From Bacillota bacterium (GTDB lineage Bacteria > Bacillota > UBA4882 > UBA8346), in the NCBI GenBank assembly GCA_023417475.1, contig JAEZFP010000045.1, forward strand, positions 7,287 to 71,286: 64,000 nucleotides of DNA, read 5' to 3'. The notes below the pieces were generated by a model. The model saw only the letters and a list, made by a program, of their open reading frames with translations. It was not told the origin of the DNA and made no database searches. Shown here in pieces: positions 34,142 to 43,679 of this stretch. Numbering within the stretch: position 1 is the first letter of the stretch; every line of letters begins with the position of its first letter. The position numbers and the translations under genes are program-made.

Positions 34142-36049
34142 ATGGCCCAAAATCAACCACCGGATCAGTCAGCCGAAGTTCATGTCGCTTTTTTCCCCGC
34201 CGACCGCCAAGTCGCGGTCAAACAGGGCAGCAGTTTACTGGCGGCCGCGCGGAGCGCCGGGATTGATCTGGAATTTGCCTGTAACGGCAACGGAACCTGC
34301 GGTAAGTGCAAGGTACGGTTAGTATCGGGCGCCGTGACGGCAATGTCTCCGGAAGAACGGCGTTTGTTATCCGCTTCCGAAATTGAGTCGGGATACCGTT
34401 TGGCTTGTGTTACGTATTTACTGGGAGACGTGGTGGTGGGGGTGGCGCAAAACATCGACCACTCCAGTATGCGGATTGAAGCCGACGGATTTACCGCGGA
34501 TTTCGTCATTGATCCACCGTTTAAAAAACGCGTGTTTGATTTACAACCGCCCTCGTTGGAGGATCATCGGCCCGACTTGGAGCGGTTGTCAGCAGCGATC
34601 GGCAGGACTGTTGGGGTAGAGCGCCACTTGCAAGGACTGCGCAATTTGTCAACATTGTTGCGGGCGGCTGACTTTACGGTCACCGCCGTCTTTAAGGATG
34701 GGGAATTAATCGGCGTGGAAGCGGGCGACACTCAAACGGAATGTTATGGAATCGCTTTGGATATCGGGACGACAACGATCGTGCTATCGTTGATCGCGTT
34801 GGACTCCGGGGCCGAGTTGGCCACCGCTTCGGCTGCCAACGCCCAAGGCCAGTACGGTCAAGATGTCATCTCGCGGATCCAGTTTGCGGGCCAAGCGAAC
34901 GGATTGGAACTGCTGCAAGTGGCGATTGTCCGGCAGATCAATCAATTGATCGCGGCGGTTTGTCAAAAAGCCGGGATCAAACGGGAGCATATTTACGAAT
35001 TGGTGGCGGCCGGTAACACTACCATGCTGCACCTGCTGTTGGGCGTTTCGCCCGCAACCTTGGCCAATGCGCCGTATGTGGCCGTTTTTTTGGAAGGGAT
35101 TACGCTTGCGGCGCAGGAGATCGGGGTGGAGATTGCTCCGTTTGGGTTGGTCTATACGTTGCCTTCGGTCTCAAGTTATGTCGGGGGCGATATTGTGGCG
35201 GGCATGATCGCGACCGGGTTGCACCATGCCGACCATCCGGTATTGCTAGTTGATATCGGAACGAACGGGGAGATCGTCTTTGGTTCGCGTCAAGGGTTGG
35301 TGGCTTGTTCCTGTGCGGCCGGGCCTGCTTTGGAAGGGATGAATATCAGTTGCGGCACCATTGCGGTGGCTGGCGCGGTAGAGAAAGTGACGCTTGGTGC
35401 GACGGTCGAGTTCCAAACCATCGGCGCGAAACCGCCGGTCGGTATCTGTGGCAGCGGGATTATTGATATGGTCGCCGAGTTGTTGCGGAGTAACATCAGC
35501 GATCGTTCCGGAAGGCTGAAAACTCGCGAAAAATATCTCGCCGCCGGGGGGCCGGAACGTTTGGCGGAACGGATCAAAAACGACGGCCAGTTGCGTTTTG
35601 AGTTGACAACCCCGGAAGCGAGCTCCGGTACGGACTCCGTTGTGAAGAACGTCTATATTTCCCAAAAGGATATTCGTCAGGTGCAACTGGCGAAAGCAGC
35701 CATCGCTTCGGCGATCGAGGTGTTGATCAAGGAAGTGGGTACGACCCCGGAGGCGATCGGCGCGGTGTATGTAGCCGGCGCTTTTGGCAAACATTTACGC
35801 CGGGAAAATCTGCTCCGAACCGGATTTATTCCCCAGGAACTCGGGGAGCGGATCGAGTTTGTCGGTAATACCTCGAAAACCGGGGCGGCGATGTGTCTGC
35901 TCTCCAAGACGTTACGGCGGGAAGCGGAAGAAATTGCCCGCCAGACCCGCTATTTTGAACTATCGGTGTATCCCGGTTACGATAATTTGTTCTTTAGCGC
36001 CATTACCTTTCCCAACGATGAGACGGATCGCGAAAAGAAGGGGGAGTGA
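34142..36049 (+). CDS. Reductive activator of corrinoid proteins (ferredoxin-ASKHA, RACE)
   Basis: A 635-residue protein. The N-terminal [2Fe-2S] ferredoxin domain has CNGNGTCGKC (about residues 47-56) and a further cysteine near RLACVTY. A linker is followed by an ASKHA-type ATPase (DUF4445) with ALDIGTTTIVLSL, AAGNTTMLHLLLG, VDIGTNGEIV and ICGSGIIDM. Such proteins use ATP to bring inactive Co(II) corrinoid back to Co(I). The gene lies between a corrinoid protein and two methyltransferases, exactly where such an activator is expected, and its product could serve both corrinoid proteins of the window. Confidence 0.94.
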   Translation: MAQNQPPDQSAEVHVAFFPADRQVAVKQGSSLLAAARSAGIDLEFACNGNGTCGKCKVRLVSGAVTAMSPEERRLLSASEIESGYRLACVTYLLGDVVVGVAQNIDHSSMRIEADGFTADFVIDPPFKKRVFDLQPPSLEDHRPDLERLSAAIGRTVGVERHLQGLRNLSTLLRAADFTVTAVFKDGELIGVEAGDTQTECYGIALDIGTTTIVLSLIALDSGAELATASAANAQGQYGQDVISRIQFAGQANGLELLQVAIVRQINQLIAAVCQKAGIKREHIYELVAAGNTTMLHLLLGVSPATLANAPYVAVFLEGITLAAQEIGVEIAPFGLVYTLPSVSSYVGGDIVAGMIATGLHHADHPVLLVDIGTNGEIVFGSRQGLVACSCAAGPALEGMNISCGTIAVAGAVEKVTLGATVEFQTIGAKPPVGICGSGIIDMVAELLRSNISDRSGRLKTREKYLAAGGPERLAERIKNDGQLRFELTTPEASSGTDSVVKNVYISQKDIRQVQLAKAAIASAIEVLIKEVGTTPEAIGAVYVAGAFGKHLRRENLLRTGFIPQELGERIEFVGNTSKTGAAMCLLSKTLRREAEEIARQTRYFELSVYPGYDNLFFSAITFPNDETDREKKGE

Positions 36050-36057
36050 GAGACGGG

Positions 36058-37083
36058 ATGAGTAGTTTCACTGCGAGAGAAAGACTGTTGACGGTGATGG
36101 AAGATCAAAAGCCCGACCGCCCGCCGGTGATTTGTCCGGGCGGGATGATGAACGCCGCCATTGTCGAGGTGATCAAGCAAAGCGGGGTCAAGCTTCCGGA
36201 AGCCCACACCGATCCGGTGTTAATGGCGAAGTTGGCCAAGGCGGTCCAGGCCGACACCGGGTTTGAAAATTTCGGGATTCCGTTTTGCATGACGGTCGAG
36301 GCGGAGATCCTGGGTAGCCGGATCGATTATGGTTCGCTTGCCTGCGAACCCAAAATCGCACAGGAAAAGTATCCGAATACCGCCAGTGTGGTCGTGGCGG
36401 AGGATGCCTGCGGGTCAGCGGGTGGGCGGATGGCGGTGGTGGCGGAGGCATCGCGAATTTTGGCCGCGCAGTGTCCCGATATCCCGGTGGTGGGGAGTTT
36501 GACCGGACCGGTCAGTCTGGCGGCTTCGATTGTCGATCCGATGCTCTTTTTGAAAGATTTGCGAAAAAATCCCGCCGCGGCCCATCGGGTCCTGGACTAT
36601 GTTACCGGACTGTTGATTGATTTTGCCGCAACCTTGGCGCGGAACGGCGCCACAGCCATTTCGTTCGCCGATCCCACCGCCACGGGGGAGATTTTGGGGC
36701 CGGCGATGTTTAAAGAATATGCGGTTCCCTATTTGCAAAAAGCGATTACGGCGGTTCATGAAATCGGTCTGCCGGTTATTGTGCATATCTGCGGCGACCT
36801 CAACCCGGTTAAAGCCTCATTATTGACGCTTGGAGCCGATGTGATCAGCGTTGATGCCGTGATGAGCCTGAGGCGGCTGAAAGAAGAGTTTCCGTCGTTG
36901 AAAACCATGGGCAATGTCAGCACTTTTATGCTGGAAAGCGGTCCGGCCGACAAAATCCAACAACGAACCGCGCAATTGGTGACCGACGGAATCGACATCA
37001 TTGCGCCGGCTTGCGGCTTGAGCACCAGCACTCCGCTGGCGAATATCCGGGCTTTAACCGAAACGGTATTGGACACGAACTAG
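36058..37083 (+). CDS. UroD/MtaA-type methyltransferase (MT2)
   Basis: A 341-residue UroD-like methyltransferase. It starts with TARERLLTVMEDQKPDRPP, the family N-terminus; ISFADPTATGEILGP and PVIVHICGDLNP carry the barrel residues and the His-x-Cys zinc site, and APACGLSTSTPLANI the last cysteine. The ATG at 36058 follows GGGGGAG. It is separated by only 8 bases from the activator gene. Predicted to transfer a methyl group between the corrinoid protein at 33472 and a substrate or thiol. Confidence 0.9.
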   Translation: MSSFTARERLLTVMEDQKPDRPPVICPGGMMNAAIVEVIKQSGVKLPEAHTDPVLMAKLAKAVQADTGFENFGIPFCMTVEAEILGSRIDYGSLACEPKIAQEKYPNTASVVVAEDACGSAGGRMAVVAEASRILAAQCPDIPVVGSLTGPVSLAASIVDPMLFLKDLRKNPAAAHRVLDYVTGLLIDFAATLARNGATAISFADPTATGEILGPAMFKEYAVPYLQKAITAVHEIGLPVIVHICGDLNPVKASLLTLGADVISVDAVMSLRRLKEEFPSLKTMGNVSTFMLESGPADKIQQRTAQLVTDGIDIIAPACGLSTSTPLANIRALTETVLDTN

Positions 37084-37133
37084 GACAGTGGGCAAACTCG
37101 GTAATTTCCGAGAACATCAGGAGGAATACAAAC

Positions 37134-38177
37134 ATGGCGCAAGAAATGACCTCCCGCGAGCGGGTGTTGGCCGCCATTCGCTGGCGGGAAGTGGATACGA
37201 TACCGGTCTTTTCGAAGATCCGGGGGGCAATCGCCCGCGTCAACGGGCGTAAGATCAATCAGTCGTTTTATCTGGATGGGGAAGCGATCGCCGCAGCCGG
37301 CTTAAAGACCTGGGAAACGCTTCAGGACGATATTATTCATCTCGGTGGCGGGAATGTGGTACCCTTCGAGGCGCTGGGGGCGGATACGATCTGGCCGGAC
37401 AACGATTATCCGATGTTTAAACAACCCAGCCTCGTCAGTTATGACGATGTCGACCGTCTTGAAATACCCGATCCGTTGCAGGATCCGTATATGGTGGAAC
37501 TGTTGCGCGCGATTCGCATCGTTAAAGCGAAAGTTGGCAAGGAAGTCGCCATTAGCAGCGGTTTTCACGGCGTTTTTAACATTGCCGGGCGTTTATTGGG
37601 GACCGATCAGTTGATGCTTTTACTTGGCCGGGATCCGGAGCTCGTCCATAAGCTATGCCGGAAAATCACCGATACGTTGATTCAATACGGCGAATTGCTG
37701 GTGGAGGCGGGAGCGGAGATTTTGGAGATTGGGGACGCGACTTCGTCGCCGGCTTGCATATCGCCAAAAACCTATGAAAAAATGGCTTTGCCGTATCTGA
37801 CCGAAACCTTTCAAGGTTTTAAGAAAGCGGGCGCTTACGCCATCTATCATCCCTGCGGCGGCGAGTATCCGATCATCGACTTGCTGAGCCGGACCGGGGC
37901 CAATGTGTTGGACTTCAGCGAGTTGGTCGCTTTGGATGTGGCTCAAAAAATCTTCGTGCGGCGGATCGCTGTCTGCGGAACCGTGGACCCCTCCAAAGTC
38001 TTATTTTTGGGGACGCCGGCCGAAGTGGAGCAACACGTCAAAACGATCATTGAGAAATTGCCGTTTAAGACCGGGGCGATTATTGCGCCGGGGTGCGGCC
38101 TGTCGCTCAATATACCGTTGGAGAATGTCCGCGCCATGGTCGTTGCGGCGCGTCAGTACGGCAATTACGTAAAATAG
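37134..38177 (+). CDS. UroD/MtaA-type methyltransferase (MT3)
   Basis: A 347-residue UroD-like protein. TSRERVLAAIRWREVDTIP is the family N-terminus; IGDATSSPACISP and YHPCGGEYP (His-x-x-Cys-like zinc segment) and APGCGLSLNIPLENV are visible. The ATG at 37134 follows AGGAGGA. The insert FSKIRGAIARVNGRKINQSF near the start differs from MT2, so the two may be the substrate-specific and the thiol-side enzyme of one corrinoid system. Confidence 0.9.
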   Translation: MAQEMTSRERVLAAIRWREVDTIPVFSKIRGAIARVNGRKINQSFYLDGEAIAAAGLKTWETLQDDIIHLGGGNVVPFEALGADTIWPDNDYPMFKQPSLVSYDDVDRLEIPDPLQDPYMVELLRAIRIVKAKVGKEVAISSGFHGVFNIAGRLLGTDQLMLLLGRDPELVHKLCRKITDTLIQYGELLVEAGAEILEIGDATSSPACISPKTYEKMALPYLTETFQGFKKAGAYAIYHPCGGEYPIIDLLSRTGANVLDFSELVALDVAQKIFVRRIAVCGTVDPSKVLFLGTPAEVEQHVKTIIEKLPFKTGAIIAPGCGLSLNIPLENVRAMVVAARQYGNYVK

Positions 38178-38201
38178 CCGTCAGAGTCGGGAGGAACGGT
38201 C

Positions 38202-39050
38202 TTGTCGCAAACAAACGTAACGAAAATGGCGATCATCGAGAAGGCCCAGGAACTCGGAGCGGAGCTGGTGGGTTTTGCGCCGGCCGGTCGTTGGCAAGAA
38301 TATGGCGAGGTGCCGGAGGATTATCATCCCCGCAATGTTTGGCCGCTAACCAATACGGTGATTTCATTGGCGGTGCCGGTCTGGTTGCCGATTGTCGAAA
38401 CCGCCCCGTCAGAGTTGGGGCGGGAACAATACATTACCACCAATCAACTGTTGGACATTACCGCTTACCGGTTGGCGGCGTTTTTAAACCGGAACGGTCA
38501 TGCGGCGATCAGTTTACCACGGGACGGTTACGGCGATGCCGGGGCGTTGGCGGATAAACCGGTGGCGTTGTTTTCCCACGTTTGGGCCGCCTATTATGCG
38601 GGATTAGGCAAAGTGGGCTGGAATCACACGCTTTTGACCAGAGCGTACGGTCCCCGGCAACGGTTGATTTCCGTCTTCACCGCGCTGGAGTTGGAAGGCG
38701 ATCCGATGGTCACCACCGACCTCTGCACGAAGTGCCTGCTCTGCCAAAAGATTTGTCCGGGCCGCGCTTTTCATGGCGGAAAAGACATTCCCTATGCCGA
38801 AATGGACAAATTCGCCTGTATGGCCAATTCGAAACGTTTCCGGACGGCCTATCGCAATCCGTGCGGATTTTGCATCAAAGTCTGTCCGGTGGGAGCGGAC
38901 CGGAAACTTTTCGGTAGCACCAACCTGAAGAAATACTTCGACGAAGCCGCGGTATTGGCGAAAGATCCCCGTGCCAAGGAGTATCGCGATTGGGTTCATA
39001 TCCGAAGACACGGTGGGTATCCGTTGCCGGAGGATCCCAAGCTCGACTAA
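38202..39050 (+). CDS. QueG-like double [4Fe-4S] protein
   Basis: A 282-residue protein related to epoxyqueuosine reductase and reductive dehalogenases. The N-terminal region (about 1-160) corresponds to the corrinoid-binding fold of QueG. Two ferredoxin motifs follow: CTKCLLCQKICPG (about residues 176-188) and CGFCIKVCPVG (about 223-233). It is about 100 residues shorter than QueG and lacks its C-terminal HEAT-like part. TTG start after GGGAGGA. In this position it is more likely an electron-transfer or corrinoid-reducing partner of the methyltransferases than a tRNA-modifying enzyme. Confidence 0.8.
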   Translation: MSQTNVTKMAIIEKAQELGAELVGFAPAGRWQEYGEVPEDYHPRNVWPLTNTVISLAVPVWLPIVETAPSELGREQYITTNQLLDITAYRLAAFLNRNGHAAISLPRDGYGDAGALADKPVALFSHVWAAYYAGLGKVGWNHTLLTRAYGPRQRLISVFTALELEGDPMVTTDLCTKCLLCQKICPGRAFHGGKDIPYAEMDKFACMANSKRFRTAYRNPCGFCIKVCPVGADRKLFGSTNLKKYFDEAAVLAKDPRAKEYRDWVHIRRHGGYPLPEDPKLD

Positions 39051-39398
39051 TTATTGAGTGCGATCCGAGGCGGACTAAATCAAAACGTAATTATGATATT
39101 TTAATAATGCATCAGAATTAATCTCTTATTCACTTGATTTTTTATTCGGCATCATCATTTTGGCGGCACTTCTACAGCGTCCGCTTATTTTATTTTAAGG
39201 GCGTTCATGTTAACTTGGGTTGTCTTCATTATTTTCGGTTTCGATAGAATTGTGTAATAACTTGGAGGAGATAGGGATTTTGGCAAGAAGTAGTAAGTTG
39301 TGAAGTATTATTGATGTAGGTGTTTTGGTGTGAATGAAAGGTGTCATTCATTTCATTGGTACCGATAAATCAACAATGACTGAATGGAGTGATCGATT
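39051..39398. other. Intergenic region at the end of the sulfur island
   Basis: About 350 AT-rich bases. I see no gene. A good ribosome site (GGAGGAG, 39264) precedes a TTG that runs for only seven codons before a stop, possibly a gene remnant. A small inverted repeat TGAATGA...TCATTCA lies near 39332-39351. The base composition changes here from the island to the AT-richer segment that follows. Confidence 0.5.
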
Positions 39399-39830
39399 TT
39401 GGAAGAACGTTTCAAACTCATCTCAGCAGTCCATATTTTTGTAATCAAAGATCATCAGATTTTGTTATTAAGACGTTTCAATACCGGTTTTGCGGATGGC
39501 CAATATAGTGTCGTTGCGGGGCATTTGGATGGAAATGAGGAGATTAAAACAGCAGCAATTCGTGAAGCCAAAGAAGAAGCAGGAATTATCATCAAACCGG
39601 ACGATATCCAAGTGGTTGGAGTCATGCACCGCATATCCAATGACGAACGGATCGATTTCTTTCTTACAACGAAGCGATGGCTAGGTGAGATCAAAAATAT
39701 GGAACCTCACAAATGTGACCGTTTGGAGTGGTTTGATATGAACTCACTACCTGAAAATATTGTCCCTTATGTCAAAAAGGCGATTGAAAATTTTCAAGAA
39801 GGTAGATGGTTTGATAGTTATGGGTGGTGA
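39399..39830 (+). CDS. Nudix hydrolase
   Basis: A 143-residue Nudix protein. The Nudix box GHLDGNEEIKTAAIREAKEE followed by AGI spans about residues 46-68 and has all the glutamates needed for metal binding (REAKEEAG). TTG start with GGAGTG 9 bases upstream. It hydrolyses a nucleoside diphosphate-linked compound; the substrate is not predictable. It is the first gene of the AT-richer segment. Confidence 0.9.
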   Translation: MEERFKLISAVHIFVIKDHQILLLRRFNTGFADGQYSVVAGHLDGNEEIKTAAIREAKEEAGIIIKPDDIQVVGVMHRISNDERIDFFLTTKRWLGEIKNMEPHKCDRLEWFDMNSLPENIVPYVKKAIENFQEGRWFDSYGW

Positions 39831-40054
39831 GTCAGGGGGATAATGTTAGTACTAACGATTCTTAAGGCAATATGAAATGGACCTCGGTCGATTTAATTAT
39901 TCATCCAAAAAGAACTTATCCACTCATAGTTTACGTAATTCTCCATTTTCTTCACATCAAGAAGTTTTTAGATCCTCCATGAGGATTTCTCTTAATATCC
40001 AAAAAGATGTAATTCAACGTTCCCCTATGATTTTAAACTAAAGGAGTGATTCGA

Positions 40055-41434
40055 ATGCGAAAACTACTTACAATATTTTTATGTGCTTATTTGTTTCTAA
40101 TAGCTGGGATTCCATGGAGTATGGCTGAGGGATCGACTAATCAAACTGGAGTAAACCAGGGTGGTGAAAATGTAGTTTTCACAAAAAAATATTCATTAGC
40201 AGAGCTACAAACCGACTTTACCATAGTTAAGACAATTATCGAGAAATACCACCCTAAACTCTATACTGATCAACAAGAATTAAACCGATTGTTCATTAAT
40301 CAGGCTGAGCTTTTAAAAGATAATATGAGCGAATTAGATTTTTACCGGGTCGTAACGCCTGTTATTGCAAAACTCAATTGTGGTCATACAATGATCAACT
40401 TGTCCAGTGAGTCTCAAAATTTATTAATGAGTAATGGAACCTTTTTGCCGCTATCAATAAGGATAATCAATAATAAAGCTTTGGTGCTTAGAAATCTGTC
40501 GTCAATGGATATGCCTGTAGGTTCCGAAATTTTGGCAATCAATGGGCGAACAATTCCACAAATTATTAAGATTTTAACAAACAATTTATCGTCGGATGGT
40601 ACGAACATTTCAAGAAAGTTATACTGGATGAATCGTGAGTTTAACCTGCTATATTATTATTTTGTCGATAATTCCGATATGTTTTCAATCACTTACCAAA
40701 ATCCAACTGCTCGTCAAAGTAGCCAGGTGACGGTGACTGCTGTGACACTAGTCAAATTTATTACTAGTGTCACAAATCAGCCGAATAACGGTCCGTATTA
40801 TACTAATTTTGAAAAGGATTATGCTGTGTTAACGATCAAATCTTTTTCTTTCTACGAAGAGTATACTCGGAACAAATTCAAAGAGTTTATCGATGATTTT
40901 TTTGCTCAAGTAGCCAATCAAAAAATTGCCAATCTTATTTTAGATCTGCGGGATAATGGGGGTGGAGATCCTTATTGCTCAAGTCATGTTTTCTCCTATT
41001 TAATCAATAAACCTTACCCATATTTTGCTAAAAATACCCCCGGTCATAACGATTTAGAGTCTCCGATTGCTCCAGCTAAAAATAAATTTAACGGGAGTTT
41101 ATACATTTTAATCAATGGAGGCTGCTTCTCAGCTACCGGCCATTTATGTTCGTTACTGAAGTATCATCAAATTGGGACATTTATCGGTGATGAAACAGGT
41201 GGTTCTTTTGTATGTACCGATGGTTCACGAAATATCGTCCTGAAGAATACACGGTTGAGATTACGTTATTCAACACAAGCATTTCAAACAGCGGTATCGG
41301 GTTTAACACCCGGTAGAGGGATCATTCCTGATTATTATGTCTTTCCGAGCATTCAAGATTATCTTAATCGAAACGATGTGGAAAAAGATTATGCGATCAA
41401 ACTGATTCAGGACGGCTCAAAAGGTGAGTTATAA
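40055..41434 (+). CDS. Exported S41-family (tail-specific) peptidase
   Basis: About 459 residues. A signal peptide (LLTIFLCAYLFLIAGIPWSM, cleaved near AEG) shows export. The C-terminal S41 domain has LILDLRDNGGGDPYCSS (about residues 300-316) and the serine in NGGCFSATGH (about 352-361), followed by GDETGG. AAGGAG precedes the ATG at 40055. Family members include C-terminal processing peptidases and non-peptidase relatives; no clear PDZ domain is seen in the middle part, so it belongs to the group without or with a divergent PDZ. Confidence 0.85.
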   Translation: MRKLLTIFLCAYLFLIAGIPWSMAEGSTNQTGVNQGGENVVFTKKYSLAELQTDFTIVKTIIEKYHPKLYTDQQELNRLFINQAELLKDNMSELDFYRVVTPVIAKLNCGHTMINLSSESQNLLMSNGTFLPLSIRIINNKALVLRNLSSMDMPVGSEILAINGRTIPQIIKILTNNLSSDGTNISRKLYWMNREFNLLYYYFVDNSDMFSITYQNPTARQSSQVTVTAVTLVKFITSVTNQPNNGPYYTNFEKDYAVLTIKSFSFYEEYTRNKFKEFIDDFFAQVANQKIANLILDLRDNGGGDPYCSSHVFSYLINKPYPYFAKNTPGHNDLESPIAPAKNKFNGSLYILINGGCFSATGHLCSLLKYHQIGTFIGDETGGSFVCTDGSRNIVLKNTRLRLRYSTQAFQTAVSGLTPGRGIIPDYYVFPSIQDYLNRNDVEKDYAIKLIQDGSKGEL

Positions 41435-41483
41435 TAACTTCGAAAATGAATCTGGAATCTTCTACCTTAGTTTAACATTTTCA

Positions 41484-41513
41484 TTGACACCAGCGATTGA
41501 TTCGGAGTAAAAT
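41484..41513 (+). promoter_or_regulatory. Promoter of the metS T-box transcript
   Basis: TTGACA (41484-41489), an 18-base spacer and TAAAAT (41508-41513), placed about 30 bases before the start of the T-box leader. Confidence 0.75.
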
Positions 41514-41540
41514 AATTACAATTTAATATCCACTTTTAAA

Positions 41541-41827
41541 AGCGATGATAGGGAGAGAGTAATCAGCGAGAAAGTCTACAGAGAACCGGTAAATGCTGAG
41601 AGCCGGTGATGGACGGACTGATGAACATGGCCTTGGAGCTGTCGGTCGAGTTGGAGTAGTCCAAATTAGGCTGAACCGGAGCCTTAAGTTTTAAGGCGCG
41701 CACCCGTTACCGTGCTAAGGTATGTTTGTACCTGAAAACAGGCTTGGACGGATTTCGTTCCAGGCGAAATGAGGTGGTACCGCGAAGTGTTTTCGCCCTC
41801 AGGACTGTATTGTCTTGAGGGTTTTTT
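41541..41827 (+). promoter_or_regulatory. T-box leader (methionine) with terminator
   Basis: The conserved T-box sequence GAGGTGGTACCGCG lies at 41771-41784 and precedes a terminator, CCCTCAGGAC with GTCTTGAGGG (41796-41821) plus a T run. The specifier loop GAACATGGCC near 41623-41632 presents ATG (41627-41629), the methionine codon. The 5' part has the GAGAGAGTAATCAGCGAG start of stem I. Uncharged tRNA-Met would pair with it and prevent termination, switching on metS. It fits the gene downstream. Confidence 0.93.
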
Positions 41828-41871
41828 GTTGTCTAATTTAACAAGATTAGCATAGGAGGTTTGACTTAGCG

Positions 41872-43416
41872 ATGAACAAAGTATTGATCACCACTGCAAT
41901 TGACTATATTAATTCCCGTCCTCATTTAGGGCACGCTTATGAAAAAGTTGGCGCGGATGTCGCAGCGCGCTATCAGAAGTTGCTTGGGAAAGAACCGTTT
42001 TTATTAATCGGAGCTGATGAGCACAGCTTGAATATTTATAAAAATGCTCGAGAACAAGGTCTAGAACCGCAAAAATTTTGTGATGACATAGTTGAGTATT
42101 TCTATGAATTATACAAGTTATTGCACATTGATTATTCCCGGTATATTCGTACCACCGATCTTGATCATGAGAAAGTGGTGCAAACGGTTGTGGATCGCTT
42201 ATGGGAACGAGGCTATATTCGAAAAGGTACCTATGCGGGACATTACTGTGAGTCCTGTGAAGCTTTTATTGAAGAAAATGAATTGACGAATGGGCGATGT
42301 CAATATCATCCGACGAAAACGGTTACCTGGGTTGAAGAAGAGAATTATTTCTTCTCGTTAAGTCATTTTCAAGAACCGCTACTGCGACTTTACCATGAAA
42401 ATCCTGATTTTTTGCAACCGGATACCTGGCGCAATGAAATTCTAAACCGATTACGCCAGGGTTTACAGGATATTAGTATCTCTCGCTCCAGTATGAAATG
42501 GGGAATACCATTTCCTAAAAAACCGGAGGATGTAGTCTATGTCTGGTTCGATGCGTTATTAAATTACCTGACCGGAGCCGGATTCTTGTTGAATGAACCA
42601 CTATTTTCAAAAACCTGGCCGCCCAAATTGCAGATTGTCGGTAAGGACATTACGTGGTTTCATGGGGTAATTTGGCCGGCGATTTTATTAGCATTGGAAA
42701 TACCGTTACCGGAACAGATTTTTGCCCATGGTCACGTTTTGCATAAGGGACAAAAACTTAGTAAATCATCGGGGATTGTGATCGATCCAGTTCAACTCAT
42801 TGAGATCTTTGGGGTGGAACGTCTTCGATATTATTTAATGAAAGCTCTTCCTTGGGGACAGGACGGTAATTTCAGCTATGAAGGAATTGTGACAACCTGC
42901 AACAACGATTTAGCCAATGATTACGGTAACTTGATCAGTCGGGCTACGGCCATGATTAATAAATATTATAATGGCCTAATCCCTGAACCAATAGAAGACC
43001 AGGTAATCGATAAGGAACTAAAAGAGACAGCGAATGGATGTGTAAGAAAATATCGGCAAGCAATGGAGCGGCAGGAATACCCGGGAGCATTGGAGAGTGT
43101 TTTAGAATTAGTTAGGAAGGCCAATAAATACATCGAGACTACCGCTCCATGGGATTTGGCGAAACAAGAGGAGACTCAAAGCCAGTTAGCAACAGTGCTT
43201 TATCAATTAGTGGAGGTTATTCGAATTACTACGTTTCTACTGGAACCGTTTATCCCTTCGGTTCGCTTGAAAGTATGGGACCAGTTAGGGCTAGATATCA
43301 CCTATACTGAAACGTTGGAGAGATTAGAATGGGGTTATCAGTATCGAGATATTAGGATTAACCGGGGTGAACCGCTGTTTCCAAGGCTGGATTTGAATAT
43401 AATTCTAGATAAATAA
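41872..43416 (+). CDS. metS: Methionyl-tRNA synthetase
   Basis: A 514-residue class I synthetase. The HIGH-type motif is HLGHAYEK (about residues 19-26), the KMSKS-type motif KLSKSSG (about 299-305). CESCEAF and GRCQYHP are two halves of the small zinc knuckle. The C-terminal tRNA-binding EMAP-like domain of the long form is absent, so it is the short type. ATAGGAGG lies upstream. The T-box in front indicates control by tRNA-Met charging. Confidence 0.96.
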   Translation: MNKVLITTAIDYINSRPHLGHAYEKVGADVAARYQKLLGKEPFLLIGADEHSLNIYKNAREQGLEPQKFCDDIVEYFYELYKLLHIDYSRYIRTTDLDHEKVVQTVVDRLWERGYIRKGTYAGHYCESCEAFIEENELTNGRCQYHPTKTVTWVEEENYFFSLSHFQEPLLRLYHENPDFLQPDTWRNEILNRLRQGLQDISISRSSMKWGIPFPKKPEDVVYVWFDALLNYLTGAGFLLNEPLFSKTWPPKLQIVGKDITWFHGVIWPAILLALEIPLPEQIFAHGHVLHKGQKLSKSSGIVIDPVQLIEIFGVERLRYYLMKALPWGQDGNFSYEGIVTTCNNDLANDYGNLISRATAMINKYYNGLIPEPIEDQVIDKELKETANGCVRKYRQAMERQEYPGALESVLELVRKANKYIETTAPWDLAKQEETQSQLATVLYQLVEVIRITTFLLEPFIPSVRLKVWDQLGLDITYTETLERLEWGYQYRDIRINRGEPLFPRLDLNIILDK

Positions 43417-43453
43417 GTTTTAAGATTCTGGTTAATGATTATAATTTTGTAAG

Positions 43454-43478
43454 GCAGGGACTAACGTTCCTGCTTTTT
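43454..43478 (+). terminator. Intrinsic terminator after metS
   Basis: GCAGGGA and TCCTGC form a short stem (one bulged G) followed by TTTTTG. Confidence 0.65.
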
Positions 43479-43679
43479 GTTTTAAGATCAGATTTGCGCA
43501 CAATCACTCAAGAACTACTCGAGCGCGAGACATTGATAAGTATGAGTTTTGCTATTAATATAATTCCTTACCAGTAGAAGGTGAAGAAAGGTAAACAGCG
43601 AACTTCTAAGAAATTGGCATAATTTTCATAATGCATTACGATAAACCCAAAATACTTCAATGCAACAAGGAGCTTAAAA

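Noticed and set aside
37011..37133. Upstream extension of methyltransferase MT3 overlapping MT2
   Set aside because: The ATG at 37134 has AGGAGGA in front and gives the family N-terminus; the extension is the end of MT2 read in another frame.
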